Source of the DNA: Microbacteriaceae bacterium X2B
Lineage (GTDB): Bacteria > Actinomycetota > Actinomycetes > Actinomycetales > Microbacteriaceae
NCBI GenBank assembly: GCA_005502445.1
Contig: SCPB01000015.1
Span: 1 to 49,335, forward strand
Direction: 5' to 3'
Length of the DNA: 49,335 nucleotides
A model generated the notes under the pieces. It had not been told where the DNA came from. It did no database searches and worked only from the letters and a program-made list of their open reading frames with translations. The position numbers and the translations under genes were made by a program. The first letter of the stretch is position 1; each line of letters begins with the position of its first letter. Below are positions 1 through 9,750 of the stretch, piece by piece.

Positions 1-1231
1 GTTCGGGCGCATCCGCCCTCGCCGCGAGTCGGCCCTCGGCGAGCGTCAGCCGGAGCCGATCGCCCGCGGCGACCCCTCGGGGGCTGCGCAGCACGGTGCC
101 GTCGGCCGACTGCACGATCGCGTAGCCGCGATCGAGCGTGCGCTGCGGCGACAGCGCCCGCAGTTGACCGCGCCGCTCGACGAGGTCGAGGTGTGCGCGC
201 TCGAGGCCGCGGGTGGTGAGTTCGACGCCGCGCGCGACGAGGCGGGTGAGCTCGTCGGCGCGCTGGTCCACGATCCAGGCCGACGAGGCGAGCGCCGGTC
301 GCGAGCGGATCTGCGCGACGCGGTCGACCTCGGCCGCGATCGTCGCCGTGACGCGCGTGAGCATGCGCGAGCGCACCTGCTGCACCTTCGCGAGCTCGTC
401 GCTCACGTCGGGCACGACGCGCTTCGCGGCATCGGTCGGCGTCGAGGCGCGCAGGTCGGCGACCTCGTCGAGCAGCGGTCGGTCGTTCTCGTGACCGATC
501 GCGCTCACGAGGGGCGTCTCGCACGCCGCAGCCGCCCGCACCACGGCCTCGTCGCTGAACGGAAGCAGGTTCTGGAAGTCCCCGCCGCCGCGCGCGACGA
601 TGATGACGTCGACCTCGGGGTCGGCATCGAGGGCGCGGATGCCCGCCACGAGCTCGCCGACCGCCCTGTCGCCCTGCACCGCCGAGTGGTGCACGCGGAA
701 CCGCACTCCCGGCCACCGCAACTGGGCGTTGCGCAGCACGTCTTTCTCGGCGTCGCTGTCGGCGCCCGTCACGAGCCCGATGCACTGCGGCAGGAACGGC
801 AGCGGCCTCTTGCGGGCGGGGTCGAAGAGCCCTTCGGAGCGCAGCTTCTGCTTGAGCCTCTCGAGCCGCTCGAGCAGGTCGCCGAGGCCGACGCGACGCA
901 TCTCGAACACCTGCATGGTGAGCGAGCCGCCCTTGACCCACCAGTTGGCCTTGACGAGGGCGACGACCCGATCGCCCTGGCCGAGCCCCTCGGGCAGCTT
1001 CGCCCTCACCGACGACCACGCCGTGAACGAGACGGTCGCGTCGACGGTGAGGTCTTTGAGCTTGCCGTAGACGTTGCCGCCGGAGACGCCCCACTGCGTG
1101 ATCTCGCCCTCGACCCACACGCTGCCGAGCCTGTCGATGTAGCCCTTGATCTTCTGCGACAGCTCGCCCACCGGCCACGGCGCCTCGGCGGTCGCGGGCG
1201 CCTCTGTTCGCGCGGCGGCGAAGTCGGTCAT
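1..1231 (-). CDS. xseA: Exodeoxyribonuclease VII large subunit (3' end cut by window edge)
   Basis: Large subunit of exonuclease VII, which degrades single-stranded DNA to oligonucleotides in the cytoplasm. The translation has an N-terminal OB-fold (about residues 20-105, with WVEGEITQW and YGKLKD), then the catalytic region with GLVTGADSDAEKDV, VARGGGDFQNLLPFSDE and SAIGHENDRP...ASTPTDAAK, a helical segment, and the C-terminal LDRGYAIV motif. All are family hallmarks. About 410 codons are present and only the last residues are missing at position 1. Start is the ATG at 1231 with a GAGGAGC Shine-Dalgarno at about 1238-1244 and a TACCCT -10 box at 1264-1259. It is divergent from ispH; xseB would be expected just beyond the left edge (inference). 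Confidence 0.95.
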   Translation of the reverse strand, partial: MTDFAAARTEAPATAEAPWPVGELSQKIKGYIDRLGSVWVEGEITQWGVSGGNVYGKLKDLTVDATVSFTAWSSVRAKLPEGLGQGDRVVALVKANWWVKGGSLTMQVFEMRRVGLGDLLERLERLKQKLRSEGLFDPARKRPLPFLPQCIGLVTGADSDAEKDVLRNAQLRWPGVRFRVHHSAVQGDRAVGELVAGIRALDADPEVDVIIVARGGGDFQNLLPFSDEAVVRAAAACETPLVSAIGHENDRPLLDEVADLRASTPTDAAKRVVPDVSDELAKVQQVRSRMLTRVTATIAAEVDRVAQIRSRPALASSAWIVDQRADELTRLVARGVELTTRGLERAHLDLVERRGQLRALSPQRTLDRGYAIVQSADGTVLRSPRGVAAGDRLRLTLAEGRLAARADAPE

Positions 1232-1328
1232 GACGGGTGCTCCTCGGGGGTCGTGCCCAGGGTACCGGCGACCTCCGACGACAGGCGGCGGGCCTCCGAG
1301 GGCGGGGGAATCGATCAGCGCCCCCGCC

Positions 1329-1334
1329 TACACT
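1329..1334 (+). promoter_or_regulatory. ispH: -10 box of ispH (leaderless)
   Basis: TACACT lies 8 nt before the GTG start, so transcription should begin at or next to the start codon. The -35 region is weak. Confidence 0.5.
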
Positions 1335-1342
1335 GAGAACTC

Positions 1343-2419
1343 GTGAGCACCATCACCAACGGAGCCCTCGGCACCGACCTGACCGCGCCCGTCGTCCCCG
1401 AGCGACGCGAGCGGCTCGTCGCGACGGAGGTGGGCCGTCCGCGCCGCGTGCTGCTCGCCGCGCCGCGCGGCTACTGCGCCGGCGTCGACCGCGCTGTCAT
1501 CGCCGTCGAGAAGGCGCTCGAGCAGTACGGCGCCCCCGTGTACGTGCGCAAGCAGATCGTGCACAACGTGCACGTCGTGAGCGAGCTCGAGAAGAAGGGC
1601 GCGATCTTCGTCGACGAGGTCGACGAGGTGCCCGAGGGCTCGCACATCGTGTTCTCGGCGCACGGCGTGAGCCCGGCGGTCGTGCAGGGTGCCGCCGACC
1701 GAGGGCTCGCCGCGATCGATGCGACCTGCCCGCTCGTGACCAAGGTGCACCGCGAAGCGGTGCGCTTCGCCAAGCAGGACTACCGCATCCTCTTGATCGG
1801 GCACGCCGGCCACGAGGAGGTCGAGGGCACGATGGGCCACGCTCCCGACCGCACGATCCTCATCGGCACGCCGGACGAGGCCGACACCGTCGAGGTGCCC
1901 GATGCCGAGGCGCTCATCTGGCTCTCGCAGACCACCCTGAGCGTCGACGAGACGATGGAGACCGTGCGGCGGCTGCGGGCGCGGTTCCCGCACCTGCAGG
2001 ACCCGCCGAGCGACGACATCTGCTACGCCACGCAGAACCGCCAGGTCGCGATCAAGAAGGTCGCGCCGGATGCCGACCTCGTCATCGTCGTCGGCTCGGC
2101 CAACAGCTCCAACAGCGTCCGACTCGTCGAAGTGGCGCTGGAGTACGGTGCGAAGGCGGCATACCGCGTCGATTACGCGAGCGAGATCGAGCAGGCCTGG
2201 CTCGACGGCGTCGCGACCGTCGGCGTGACCTCGGGGGCGAGCGTTCCCGAGGTGCTCGTGCAGGAGGTGCTCGCCGACCTCGCCGACGCCGGCTTCGACG
2301 AGGTCGAGGTCGTCAAGACGGCGGAGGAGGACCTGCTGTTCTCGCTGCCGAAGGAACTGCGGATCGACAGGAGCGGGCAGCAGGATGCGCGCGCTCTCGG
2401 CGGGCGCGCGCGGGCGTAG
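1343..2419 (+). CDS. ispH: 4-hydroxy-3-methylbut-2-enyl diphosphate reductase
   Basis: Last enzyme of the MEP isoprenoid pathway; a [4Fe-4S] protein converting HMBPP to IPP and DMAPP. The three cluster cysteines are visible at Cys45 (RGYCAGV), Cys129 (DATCPLV) and Cys227 (DDICYAT). The substrate-binding His74 (IVHN), His157 and catalytic Glu159 (GHEEVEGT) and the [10 protein letters not shown] block are intact. 358 aa, normal for actinobacteria, with a variable 30-residue N-terminal extension and a basic tail. Start is GTG at 1343, 8 nt after a TACACT -10 box and without a Shine-Dalgarno, so the mRNA is probably leaderless. Divergent from xseA, a common arrangement. Confidence 0.97.
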   Translation: MSTITNGALGTDLTAPVVPERRERLVATEVGRPRRVLLAAPRGYCAGVDRAVIAVEKALEQYGAPVYVRKQIVHNVHVVSELEKKGAIFVDEVDEVPEGSHIVFSAHGVSPAVVQGAADRGLAAIDATCPLVTKVHREAVRFAKQDYRILLIGHAGHEEVEGTMGHAPDRTILIGTPDEADTVEVPDAEALIWLSQTTLSVDETMETVRRLRARFPHLQDPPSDDICYATQNRQVAIKKVAPDADLVIVVGSANSSNSVRLVEVALEYGAKAAYRVDYASEIEQAWLDGVATVGVTSGASVPEVLVQEVLADLADAGFDEVEVVKTAEEDLLFSLPKELRIDRSGQQDARALGGRARA

Positions 2420-2596
2420 CGGCCGGCGGTCCTCCGGTCGCGTCACCTCGCGTCCTCCGTTCGCGTGGGCTGGGCTCACGAGGCGGTCGCGACACGAGTG
2501 CGTCGTCGCTCGCGTCGTGACGGCGCGCGACGCGTCGCCGGGTAGTCTGCCGACATCACCCCCACCGGGGTGAGCCGGGATGAGCCGGGAGGACCG

Positions 2597-3808
2597 ATGG
2601 CCCAGATCGCCCTGCCGCGCGACGTCGCTTCGGCGGTCATCGTCCGCGGGCTCGCGGCGGCCCAGCGCGCCATCGTGATCGCCGTGGTGGTCATCGTCAT
2701 CGTGGCGGTCGTGGAGGCCCTCACCGTACGCGGCGCCGCCGCCGCCATCCCGCCCGCCGTCGCCTCGCTCATCGTGATCGCCGCGCTCGCCCTGCTGCTG
2801 CTCGTGCGGCCGACCGCGGTCACCGCGACGGCCTACATCGTGCTCGGGTCCGCAGCCTCGGTCGTGTACGTCGTCGCCCTCCTCACAGCGGGGGCGCGTC
2901 TGGACGAACCGGGACCGTATCTCGTCAACCGCATCGCGACGGCGCTCGGCATGGTCGGGGCGCTCAACGGCAGCGCCCGCAGCGGGGTCGCCTGGAGCGT
3001 GGCGGGGTTCGTCGCCGCCGAGGCCTCACTCGTCATCGGCTTCTCGATCGTCGGGCGGCCGGTCGACGGCGGGCTGAGCCCGCTCATCGTGCTCGTCCTC
3101 GCGGTCGTCGCCTACACGGCGCTCGCGGCGGCCCGCTCGCGCCTGCGGCGAAGGATCCCCGACCTCGACCGGCTGCAGTGGGAACTCGAACTCGCCGACC
3201 GGCAACGGGAGCTCGAACGTCGCGCGGCTCGCGTCGTGCACGACACCGTTCTCGCCGATCTCGCGATCATCGCCTCGCGCCCCGGCGAACTCGATGAGGG
3301 AGCGCGGGCGCGGCTCGAGCGCGATCTCGCGGTCGCCGCGGAGGCGAGCGTCGCGCGGACGGGGCAGTCTGAGGTCGTGACACCGAGGGCGGGGATCGCC
3401 CACGACCTGCTCGAGCTCGCCGGCGAATACCAGTGGAGCGGGGTGACGGTCGATGTCTCGGGGTGGGAGTCGCTCGACGTCGAGGTGTCATCGCCCGTGC
3501 GCGATGCCGTGCTCGGCGCCACGCGTGCGGCGCTCGACAACGTCGTGCGGCACGCGGGCACCGATCATGCCGAGCTCGTGGTCGGCTCTCGCGACGGCCG
3601 GCTCGCCGTGCTCGTGGTCGACGGCGGGGTCGGGTTCGCGGCGACCGGCGTCGAAGCCGATCGTCTCGGCGTGCGATCCTCGATCGCCGCCCGCATCGGC
3701 GACGTCGGCGGAGCGGTTCGAGTCTGGTCGGGTGACGAAGGCACGACGGTCATGCTGACCGTGCCCGTCGCGCGCTCCGGGTCCGCAGTCGGGGGCGAGC
3801 CCTCATGA
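2597..3808 (+). CDS. Membrane sensor histidine kinase, HisKA_3/DesK-like
   Basis: Probable two-component sensor. Residues 1-180 hold about six hydrophobic segments, followed by a dimerisation helix with the phospho-acceptor motif RRAARVVHDTVLADL (His215). A GHKL ATPase domain follows, with the N box ALDNVVRHA (Asn315), the G1 box VVDGGVGF (Asp342), and a GTTVMLTVP C-terminal strand. This is the layout of NarL/DesK-type kinases. I chose ATG 2597 (403 aa) because GGGAGGA precedes it; an upstream GTG at 2570 is also open. A TAGTCT -10 box sits near 2543. It overlaps the next gene by 4 nt (ATGA). No response regulator is encoded nearby, so its partner is unknown. Confidence 0.8.
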   Translation: MAQIALPRDVASAVIVRGLAAAQRAIVIAVVVIVIVAVVEALTVRGAAAAIPPAVASLIVIAALALLLLVRPTAVTATAYIVLGSAASVVYVVALLTAGARLDEPGPYLVNRIATALGMVGALNGSARSGVAWSVAGFVAAEASLVIGFSIVGRPVDGGLSPLIVLVLAVVAYTALAAARSRLRRRIPDLDRLQWELELADRQRELERRAARVVHDTVLADLAIIASRPGELDEGARARLERDLAVAAEASVARTGQSEVVTPRAGIAHDLLELAGEYQWSGVTVDVSGWESLDVEVSSPVRDAVLGATRAALDNVVRHAGTDHAELVVGSRDGRLAVLVVDGGVGFAATGVEADRLGVRSSIAARIGDVGGAVRVWSGDEGTTVMLTVPVARSGSAVGGEPS

Positions 3809-5031
3809 CGGCGATCGACCGGCTTCGCTCGCCGTGGGGTGCGGACCCGCTGAGCTGGCTCGCGACGCGGTGGCTCGCGCTCGGGTGCGGGGCGTACGCC
3901 GCCGTGCAGGCGATCATCCTGCTGCTGATCCCCGGGCAGGGCGGGGAGCGACCGCTCGTGCAGGCCGTCGCCCTCGCGATGATGGCCGCCGCCTTCCTCG
4001 TCGTGCACCGGGCGACGCGCCCCGACCGAGCGGTTCTGGGCGAGCCCGTCGCCTGGCTCGCCGTCGCGATCACCCTCCTCGCCCTCGTCGTGTCGGGAGC
4101 CGGCTATCGGGGGTCCGAGTTCCGGGTCGAGCTGTGGTGGGCGCCGGTCAGCGCCTCGCTCGTGCTCATCGCACTCGCTCCGTACTCGAGCGTCGCACAG
4201 CTGGCACGATTCGGCGCCGCCTCGCTCCTCGTGGCCGGTGTGAGCGGCGCGAGCCTCGTCACCACCTCGGCCGCGCGGTGGCCCCTCATCACGACGATGC
4301 TGATCTCCGTCCAGCAGCTTCTGATCGCGACCGTGGGCGGCATCGTCTTCATCGCGGTCGTCACGCGGCTCATCGAGAACTGGAGCGAGCGGCCGCTCGG
4401 CGTCGGCACGGAGCCGGCAAAGGATGAGCGCGCGGGCCGTGCCGTCGGGTCCGCCGTCGACGCCGACCTCGCCGAGCGCGTCGACGCGGCGATGTCCGCC
4501 CACCTGACGGAGCCCGTCGCCTTCCTGCGGGATGTCCTCGGTCGCGGCGCCGTCGACTCCCGCGATCAGGAGCGTGCGCTGGATCTCGCCGAGACCCTGC
4601 GCACCGAGCTCATCGCCGCGGCCGATGAGACCTGGCTGCAGCGCCTCGTTCGCGGGCACCCGGTGGAGGTGGACGACCGCGATCGCCTCGCGGAACGGCT
4701 CAGCCTGCCCCAGCGCACGGCGCTGCGCGCGATGCTGGATGCCCTCCTCGCGCATCCCGACTCGGGTTTCGTCTCGGGCCGCATCGAGCTGAAATCCGCC
4801 GACAGCGGCACGGTGGCCGTCGGCCTGCGGATTCTCAGCACCTTGCCCGAGGGCCGACGGGTGACCTTCCTCGCGCCGTACTACGTGACGCTGCAGTCGA
4901 CAGTGCGCGACATCCGCTGGCGCAACGGCGCTGCCCTCGAGGTCGACTTCGAGGCTCCGGTGGCGGAGATCCCGCCGCCGCCGCTCGTGGAGCGTTCGCC
5001 GGCGCCGCCGCCGGAGCGGCCGCGGCGCTGA
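3805..5031 (+). CDS. Kinase-like membrane protein, degenerate partner of the upstream kinase
   Basis: 408 aa, translationally coupled to the upstream kinase (ATGA overlap). Residues 1-185 contain about six hydrophobic segments laid out like the neighbour's. A helical stretch at about 225-280 (AFLRDVLGRGAV...TLRTELIAAADETW) resembles a dimerisation/linker region but has no His-Asp-x-x dyad. The C-terminal 100 residues are predicted alpha/beta but lack recognisable N and G boxes, and the tail is Pro-rich. Similarity to a histidine kinase is therefore architectural only (inference). It could be a non-catalytic co-sensor forming heterodimers with the kinase, or an unrelated membrane protein. No family name can be given. 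Confidence 0.6.
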   Translation: MTAIDRLRSPWGADPLSWLATRWLALGCGAYAAVQAIILLLIPGQGGERPLVQAVALAMMAAAFLVVHRATRPDRAVLGEPVAWLAVAITLLALVVSGAGYRGSEFRVELWWAPVSASLVLIALAPYSSVAQLARFGAASLLVAGVSGASLVTTSAARWPLITTMLISVQQLLIATVGGIVFIAVVTRLIENWSERPLGVGTEPAKDERAGRAVGSAVDADLAERVDAAMSAHLTEPVAFLRDVLGRGAVDSRDQERALDLAETLRTELIAAADETWLQRLVRGHPVEVDDRDRLAERLSLPQRTALRAMLDALLAHPDSGFVSGRIELKSADSGTVAVGLRILSTLPEGRRVTFLAPYYVTLQSTVRDIRWRNGAALEVDFEAPVAEIPPPPLVERSPAPPPERPRR

Positions 5032-5042
5032 CCGCGATCACG

Positions 5043-5078
5043 CCGCCGCGACTGCTGCGACGGGTCGGCAGGCGGCGG
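5043..5078. terminator. Hairpin between convergent genes
   Basis: CCGCCGC (5043-5049) pairs with GCGGCGG (5072-5078), with an inner CTGC/GCAG pair. It lies in the 47-nt gap between the kinase-like gene and fba, both ending here. There is no T tract, as is usual in high-GC actinobacteria. Confidence 0.45.
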
Positions 5079-6107
<1,029 letters not shown>

Positions 6108-6143
6108 GGTGCTCCTTCGGGCGCTGCGGCGGGTGTCGTCGCC

Positions 6144-6190
6144 AGTCTAGCCAAGGGTGCGGGTGTCGGCACGGGCCTGCCCGCTAGGGT
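6144..6190. promoter_or_regulatory. Back-to-back fba and glpX promoters
   Basis: TAGACT (6149-6144, minus strand) faces away from TAGGGT (6185-6190, plus strand) with 35 bp between. Their -35 regions must overlap, so one bound protein or polymerase could affect both directions. Leaders are about 30 nt for fba and 65 nt for glpX. Confidence 0.45.
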
Positions 6191-6262
6191 TGAGGCAGCG
6201 CTGACTACCACCCGGCGCGTCCCTCCATCTCCGCCGCCGCACGACTCGAGAGGACGCCACTC

Positions 6263-7258
6263 ATGGTGACCACGCAGACCGGATCCCTCTACCTCCAGCC
6301 CGACCGCAACCTGGCGATGGAGCTCGTGCGGGCCACCGAGGCCGCCGCCATCCGCGCGACCCCCTTCATCGGCAGGGGCGACAAGATCGCCGCCGACGGC
6401 GCCGCGGTGGATGCCATGCGCAAGTTCCTGGGGACGGTCAACTTCGCGGGCGTCGTCGTCATCGGGGAGGGCGAGAAGGATCGCGCCCCGATGCTGTTCA
6501 ACGGCGAGGAGGTCGGCAACGGGCACGGGCCCGCGTGCGACATCGCCGTCGACCCGATCGACGGCACCTCGCTCACGGCCGCCGGTCGCGGCCACGCGAT
6601 CTCGATGCTCGCCGTCGCCGACCGCGGGTCGATGCTCGACGCGTCCAGCGTGTTCTACATGGAGAAGATCGTGACGGGCCACGAGGGCATCGGGGTCGTC
6701 GACATCCGCCAGTCGGTGGGCGAGAACATCCGGGCTCTCGCGAAGGCCAAGAGCAAGCCGGTGGAGGAGATCCGCATCGCCGTGCTCGACCGGCCCCGGC
6801 ATGAGCAGCTCATCGAGGAGATCCGCAGCGCCGGAGCCGGGACGCGCATCATCCTCGACGGCGACGTCGCCGCGGGCATCAACGCCGCGCGTCACGACTC
6901 GCGCATCGACATGGCGATCGGCACGGGCGGCAGCCCGGAGGGCGTCGCGACGGCGTGCGCGATCAAGGCTCTCGGCGGGTTCATCCAGGGCCGGCTGGCG
7001 CCTGGCTCGGAGGACGAGAAGCAGCGCGGTCTCGCGGCGGGCCTGAAGTTCGACCACGTCTACGAGGCCAACGAGCTCGTGCGCAGCGACAACACCTTCT
7101 TCGTCGCGACCGGCGTCACCGATGGCGAGCTCGTGCGCGGCGTCCGGCGCGAGGGCGGCATCATCACGACCGAGTCGATCGTGCTGCGCTCGCGGTCGGG
7201 CACGGTGCGCCGCGTGGTCGCCGACCACCTCGCGTCGAAGTGGCTCGACTTCTCGTAG
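6263..7258 (+). CDS. glpX: Class II fructose-1,6-bisphosphatase
   Basis: Hydrolyses fructose 1,6-bisphosphate to fructose 6-phosphate, the committed gluconeogenic step. 331 aa, typical for GlpX. Visible metal- and substrate-binding blocks are VVIGEGEKDRAPML, the inositol-phosphatase-type DPIDGTSLTAAGRGHAIS, DGDVAAGINA and GTGGSPEGVATACAIKALGG. Start ATG 6263 is preceded by GAGAGGAC. Transcribed away from fba. It ends 43 nt before the convergent rmuC. Confidence 0.96.
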   Translation: MVTTQTGSLYLQPDRNLAMELVRATEAAAIRATPFIGRGDKIAADGAAVDAMRKFLGTVNFAGVVVIGEGEKDRAPMLFNGEEVGNGHGPACDIAVDPIDGTSLTAAGRGHAISMLAVADRGSMLDASSVFYMEKIVTGHEGIGVVDIRQSVGENIRALAKAKSKPVEEIRIAVLDRPRHEQLIEEIRSAGAGTRIILDGDVAAGINAARHDSRIDMAIGTGGSPEGVATACAIKALGGFIQGRLAPGSEDEKQRGLAAGLKFDHVYEANELVRSDNTFFVATGVTDGELVRGVRREGGIITTESIVLRSRSGTVRRVVADHLASKWLDFS

Positions 7259-7301
7259 CGCTGCGACCGCTCGGCCCGGGCTAGAGTTCGTCGCCGGCAC
7301 G

Positions 7302-8612
7302 CTACTCCGGTCGGGCCTCGGCGTCGACGGCCATCGACTCGGTGAGCTCGGCGGCCGTCAGCTGCTTCGGCTGCTCATCGATCGAGCGTGGCGTCGGCAC
7401 GACCTTGCTCTCATCGAGACCGTCGAGACGCCGCGCGGTGACGAGCACGCGGCTCTCGAGCGAGCTCGCGAACTGGTTGTAGGCCTTGACGCTGCGCTCG
7501 ATCGCGCCGCCGAGGGCGTCGGCGTGGTCGGCGAGCTTGGCGATGCGGCTGTACAGCTCTTTCGACAGGTCGAACAGCAGCTTCGCCTCGTCGGTCAGCA
7601 CCTCCTGCTGCCACGTGAACGCGACGGTCTTGAGCACCGCCCAGAAGCTCACGGGGCTCGCGAGGGCGATGCGCTTGCTGAAGGCGTACTCCAGCAGCGT
7701 CGGGTCTTTCTCGAGGGCCGCGGCGAGCAGCGGCTCGTTGGGGATGAACGCGATCGTGAACTCGGGGCTCGCCTCGAGCCCCGAGAAGTAGTGTTTGTTC
7801 GCGAGCGCGTCGACGTGCGCCTTGATGCGCTTGGCGTGCTCGGCGAGCAGGGATGCCCGCCGCGCCTCCTCCTCGCCCATGGCCGTCGCGGGGATCGCGC
7901 TGGCCTCGATGTAGCTGTTGTACGGCACCTTCGCATCCACCGCGATCGACTTGCCGCCGGGCAGGCGCAGCACCATGTCCGGGCGGCGAGCGGCGCCGTC
8001 GGCGTCGATCGATTCCTGCAGGAAGAAGTCGACGCGGTTGAGGAGCCCCGCCGATTCGACGAGCGTGCGCAACTGGGTCTCACCCCAGACGCCCCGCGTG
8101 GCGTTGTTGCGCAGTGCGCTCGCGAGCGACTCCGCGGTCGCGCGCAAGCGCTCCTCGGCCTCGGTCGCCTGCCGCAGCTGCTGGCTGAGCTCTCCGTGCT
8201 GCTGGCTGCGCTGGGTCTCGAGCTCGGTGACCTTCGCCTGCATCGTGCGCAGCATCTCTTGCACGGGTGTCAGCTGCTGCAGCACCTTGCTCTCGGCGCG
8301 CTCGCGCTCGGACTGCGCCTGCTGATCCGCCCGCTGCCGTTCGATGAGCTCGCGGTGCTGCTCCTGCTGCTGCGCCACCTGCTCGCGCAGAGCCGCGGTC
8401 GTCGCCTGCAGGCCGGCGAGCTCGTTCGAGAGCTGCGCGCGGTGCGCCGCCTCCTCGGCGCGGATCTCGGCGACCACCGTGAGGTGGCGGGCCTCGACGA
8501 CGGCCGGATCGACGGCGGGCTGCGCGCGGCGGCGCGCGAGAAGCAGGCCGAGGGCGATGCCGAGCGCCACCCCGAGGAGCGCTCCGATGAGGAGCGGGAG
8601 CAGGAATTCCAT
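7302..8612 (-). CDS. rmuC: RmuC-family DNA recombination protein
   Basis: 436 aa. One N-terminal membrane anchor (about residues 3-24, FLLPLLIGALLGVALGIALG) is followed by a long Gln/Glu-rich coiled coil (about 45-170). The RmuC nuclease-fold domain then begins at GVWGETQLRTLVESAGLL and includes RRPDMVLRLPGGKSIAVDAK and FIPNEPLLAAAL. RmuC limits recombination at inverted repeats in E. coli; its biochemical action is not settled. The ATG at 8612 is chosen because the anchor starts there and CACACT lies 7 nt upstream, suggesting a leaderless message. The frame stays open far upstream, but that part is antisense to the LysR gene and is not coding. Confidence 0.92.
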   Translation of the reverse strand: MEFLLPLLIGALLGVALGIALGLLLARRRAQPAVDPAVVEARHLTVVAEIRAEEAAHRAQLSNELAGLQATTAALREQVAQQQEQHRELIERQRADQQAQSERERAESKVLQQLTPVQEMLRTMQAKVTELETQRSQQHGELSQQLRQATEAEERLRATAESLASALRNNATRGVWGETQLRTLVESAGLLNRVDFFLQESIDADGAARRPDMVLRLPGGKSIAVDAKVPYNSYIEASAIPATAMGEEEARRASLLAEHAKRIKAHVDALANKHYFSGLEASPEFTIAFIPNEPLLAAALEKDPTLLEYAFSKRIALASPVSFWAVLKTVAFTWQQEVLTDEAKLLFDLSKELYSRIAKLADHADALGGAIERSVKAYNQFASSLESRVLVTARRLDGLDESKVVPTPRSIDEQPKQLTAAELTESMAVDAEARPE

Positions 8613-8660
8613 AGCCGTCAGTGTGGCAGGGGCATCCGACATCGACGGCGCGCTGCGCCG

Positions 8661-8666
8661 TAGGGT
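8661..8666 (+). promoter_or_regulatory. -10 box of the LysR gene (leaderless)
   Basis: TAGGGT, 6 nt upstream of the ATG at 8673; no ribosome-binding site fits between them. Confidence 0.5.
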
Positions 8667-8672
8667 GAGCGC

Positions 8673-9587
8673 ATGCCCGCCGCACCCCGCCCGCACGACG
8701 TCAGCACGGACGATCTGCGGTACCTGCTGGCCGTCGCGCGCGTCGGGCGCATGACCTCGGCCGGCACGCTGCTCGGCGTCGACCACACGACCGTGCGGCG
8801 CCGCATCTACCGGCTCGAGGCCGCGCTCGGCGCCCGCCTGCTCGACCGCGGAGCCGACGGCTGGCAGCTCACGGCGATCGGTCGCGAGGTGGTCGAGCGG
8901 TCGTCTGCGCTCGAGGGCCTCGTCGAGCAGGTCGTCGCTGCGGCGTCGGGGGACGACGCGGTGCGCGGCACCGTGCGGGTCGCGGCCCCCGACGGCTTCG
9001 GCGCGATGTTCGCCGCCCCGGCCCTGGCGCGGGTTCGAGCGCGGTACCCGGGCATCGCCCTCGAGCTCGTGACCTCGACGCGACCCTTGAGCCTGCGCGG
9101 CTCGGGCTTCGATCTCGCCGTCGCGATCGGCGCGGGCGCCGGCGCACGCGTGCAGTCGGAGCCGCTCACCGAGTACGCCCTGCGGCTCTATGCGGCCCCG
9201 CAGTACCTCGAGCGCCGACCCCCGGTGCGCACGCTCGCCGACCTCGAGGGTCACGACCTCGTCTTCTACGTCGACGCCCTGCTCACCGTCGGCGAGCTCG
9301 ACCTCGCCCCGGTGCTCGGCGGCATGCGGCTCGGCCTCGGCTCGACCAGCGTCTTCGCGCAGGTCGAGGCGACGCGCGCCGGTGCGGGCATCGGGCTGCT
9401 GCACGCCTTCATGGGCGAGGGCGCGCCGGGCCTCGAGCCGGTGCTGCCCGGGACGGTCGACTTCCGGTTGCAGTTCTCGCTCTCGATGCGCCCCGACAGT
9501 CCGGCGGTGGACGCCGTCGCGATCGTTCGCGAGGCCCTCCACGAGGAGGTCGCGGCGCGGCGCGACGAGCTGCTGCCCGGGGGCTGA
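8673..9587 (+). CDS. LysR-family transcriptional regulator
   Basis: 304 aa. A winged helix-turn-helix spans about residues 10-70 (DDLRYLLAVARVGRMTSAG, then DHTTVRRRIYRLEAALGARLL). The effector-binding domain starts near residue 95 (VRGTVRVAAPDGFGAMF). TAGGGT at 8661-8666 lies 6 nt before the ATG with no Shine-Dalgarno, so the message is probably leaderless. It is divergent from rmuC with only 60 bp between start codons. The next gene in the same direction is mmsA, whose promoter carries direct repeats, so mmsA is a plausible target (inference). Confidence 0.92.
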   Translation: MPAAPRPHDVSTDDLRYLLAVARVGRMTSAGTLLGVDHTTVRRRIYRLEAALGARLLDRGADGWQLTAIGREVVERSSALEGLVEQVVAAASGDDAVRGTVRVAAPDGFGAMFAAPALARVRARYPGIALELVTSTRPLSLRGSGFDLAVAIGAGAGARVQSEPLTEYALRLYAAPQYLERRPPVRTLADLEGHDLVFYVDALLTVGELDLAPVLGGMRLGLGSTSVFAQVEATRAGAGIGLLHAFMGEGAPGLEPVLPGTVDFRLQFSLSMRPDSPAVDAVAIVREALHEEVAARRDELLPGG

Positions 9588-9656
9588 GCCGAGCGTGAGC
9601 CGGGGCCGCGCCGGCGGCGCGCCGGTCGAGGCGACCCGCCGCATCCCTCTGCGTTT

Positions 9657-9698
9657 TCGCAGATGGGCTGTGCGCCGATGGTGCTTGATCGCAGATGG
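9657..9698 (+). repeat. Direct-repeat pair TCGCAGATGG, candidate mmsA operator
   Basis: Exact 10-mers at 9657-9666 and 9689-9698, 32 bp apart (about three helical turns). The second overlaps the -35 box and spacer of the mmsA promoter. Candidate sites for the adjacent LysR protein or another regulator (inference). Confidence 0.4.
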
Positions 9699-9713
9699 TG
9701 CGGCGCGCAGACT
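9685..9713 (+). promoter_or_regulatory. mmsA: mmsA promoter
   Basis: TTGATC (9685-9690), a 17-nt spacer, then CAGACT (9708-9713). A leader of about 30 nt follows, with GAGGAG at 9741-9746 before the ATG. Confidence 0.5.
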
Positions 9714-9750
9714 GAGGGCATCACCCGTCGATGTCTCACTGAGGAGCCTC

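Noticed and set aside
164-1336. Long plus-strand frame at the left edge
   Set aside because: Antisense to xseA, whose minus-strand translation shows all ExoVII motifs.
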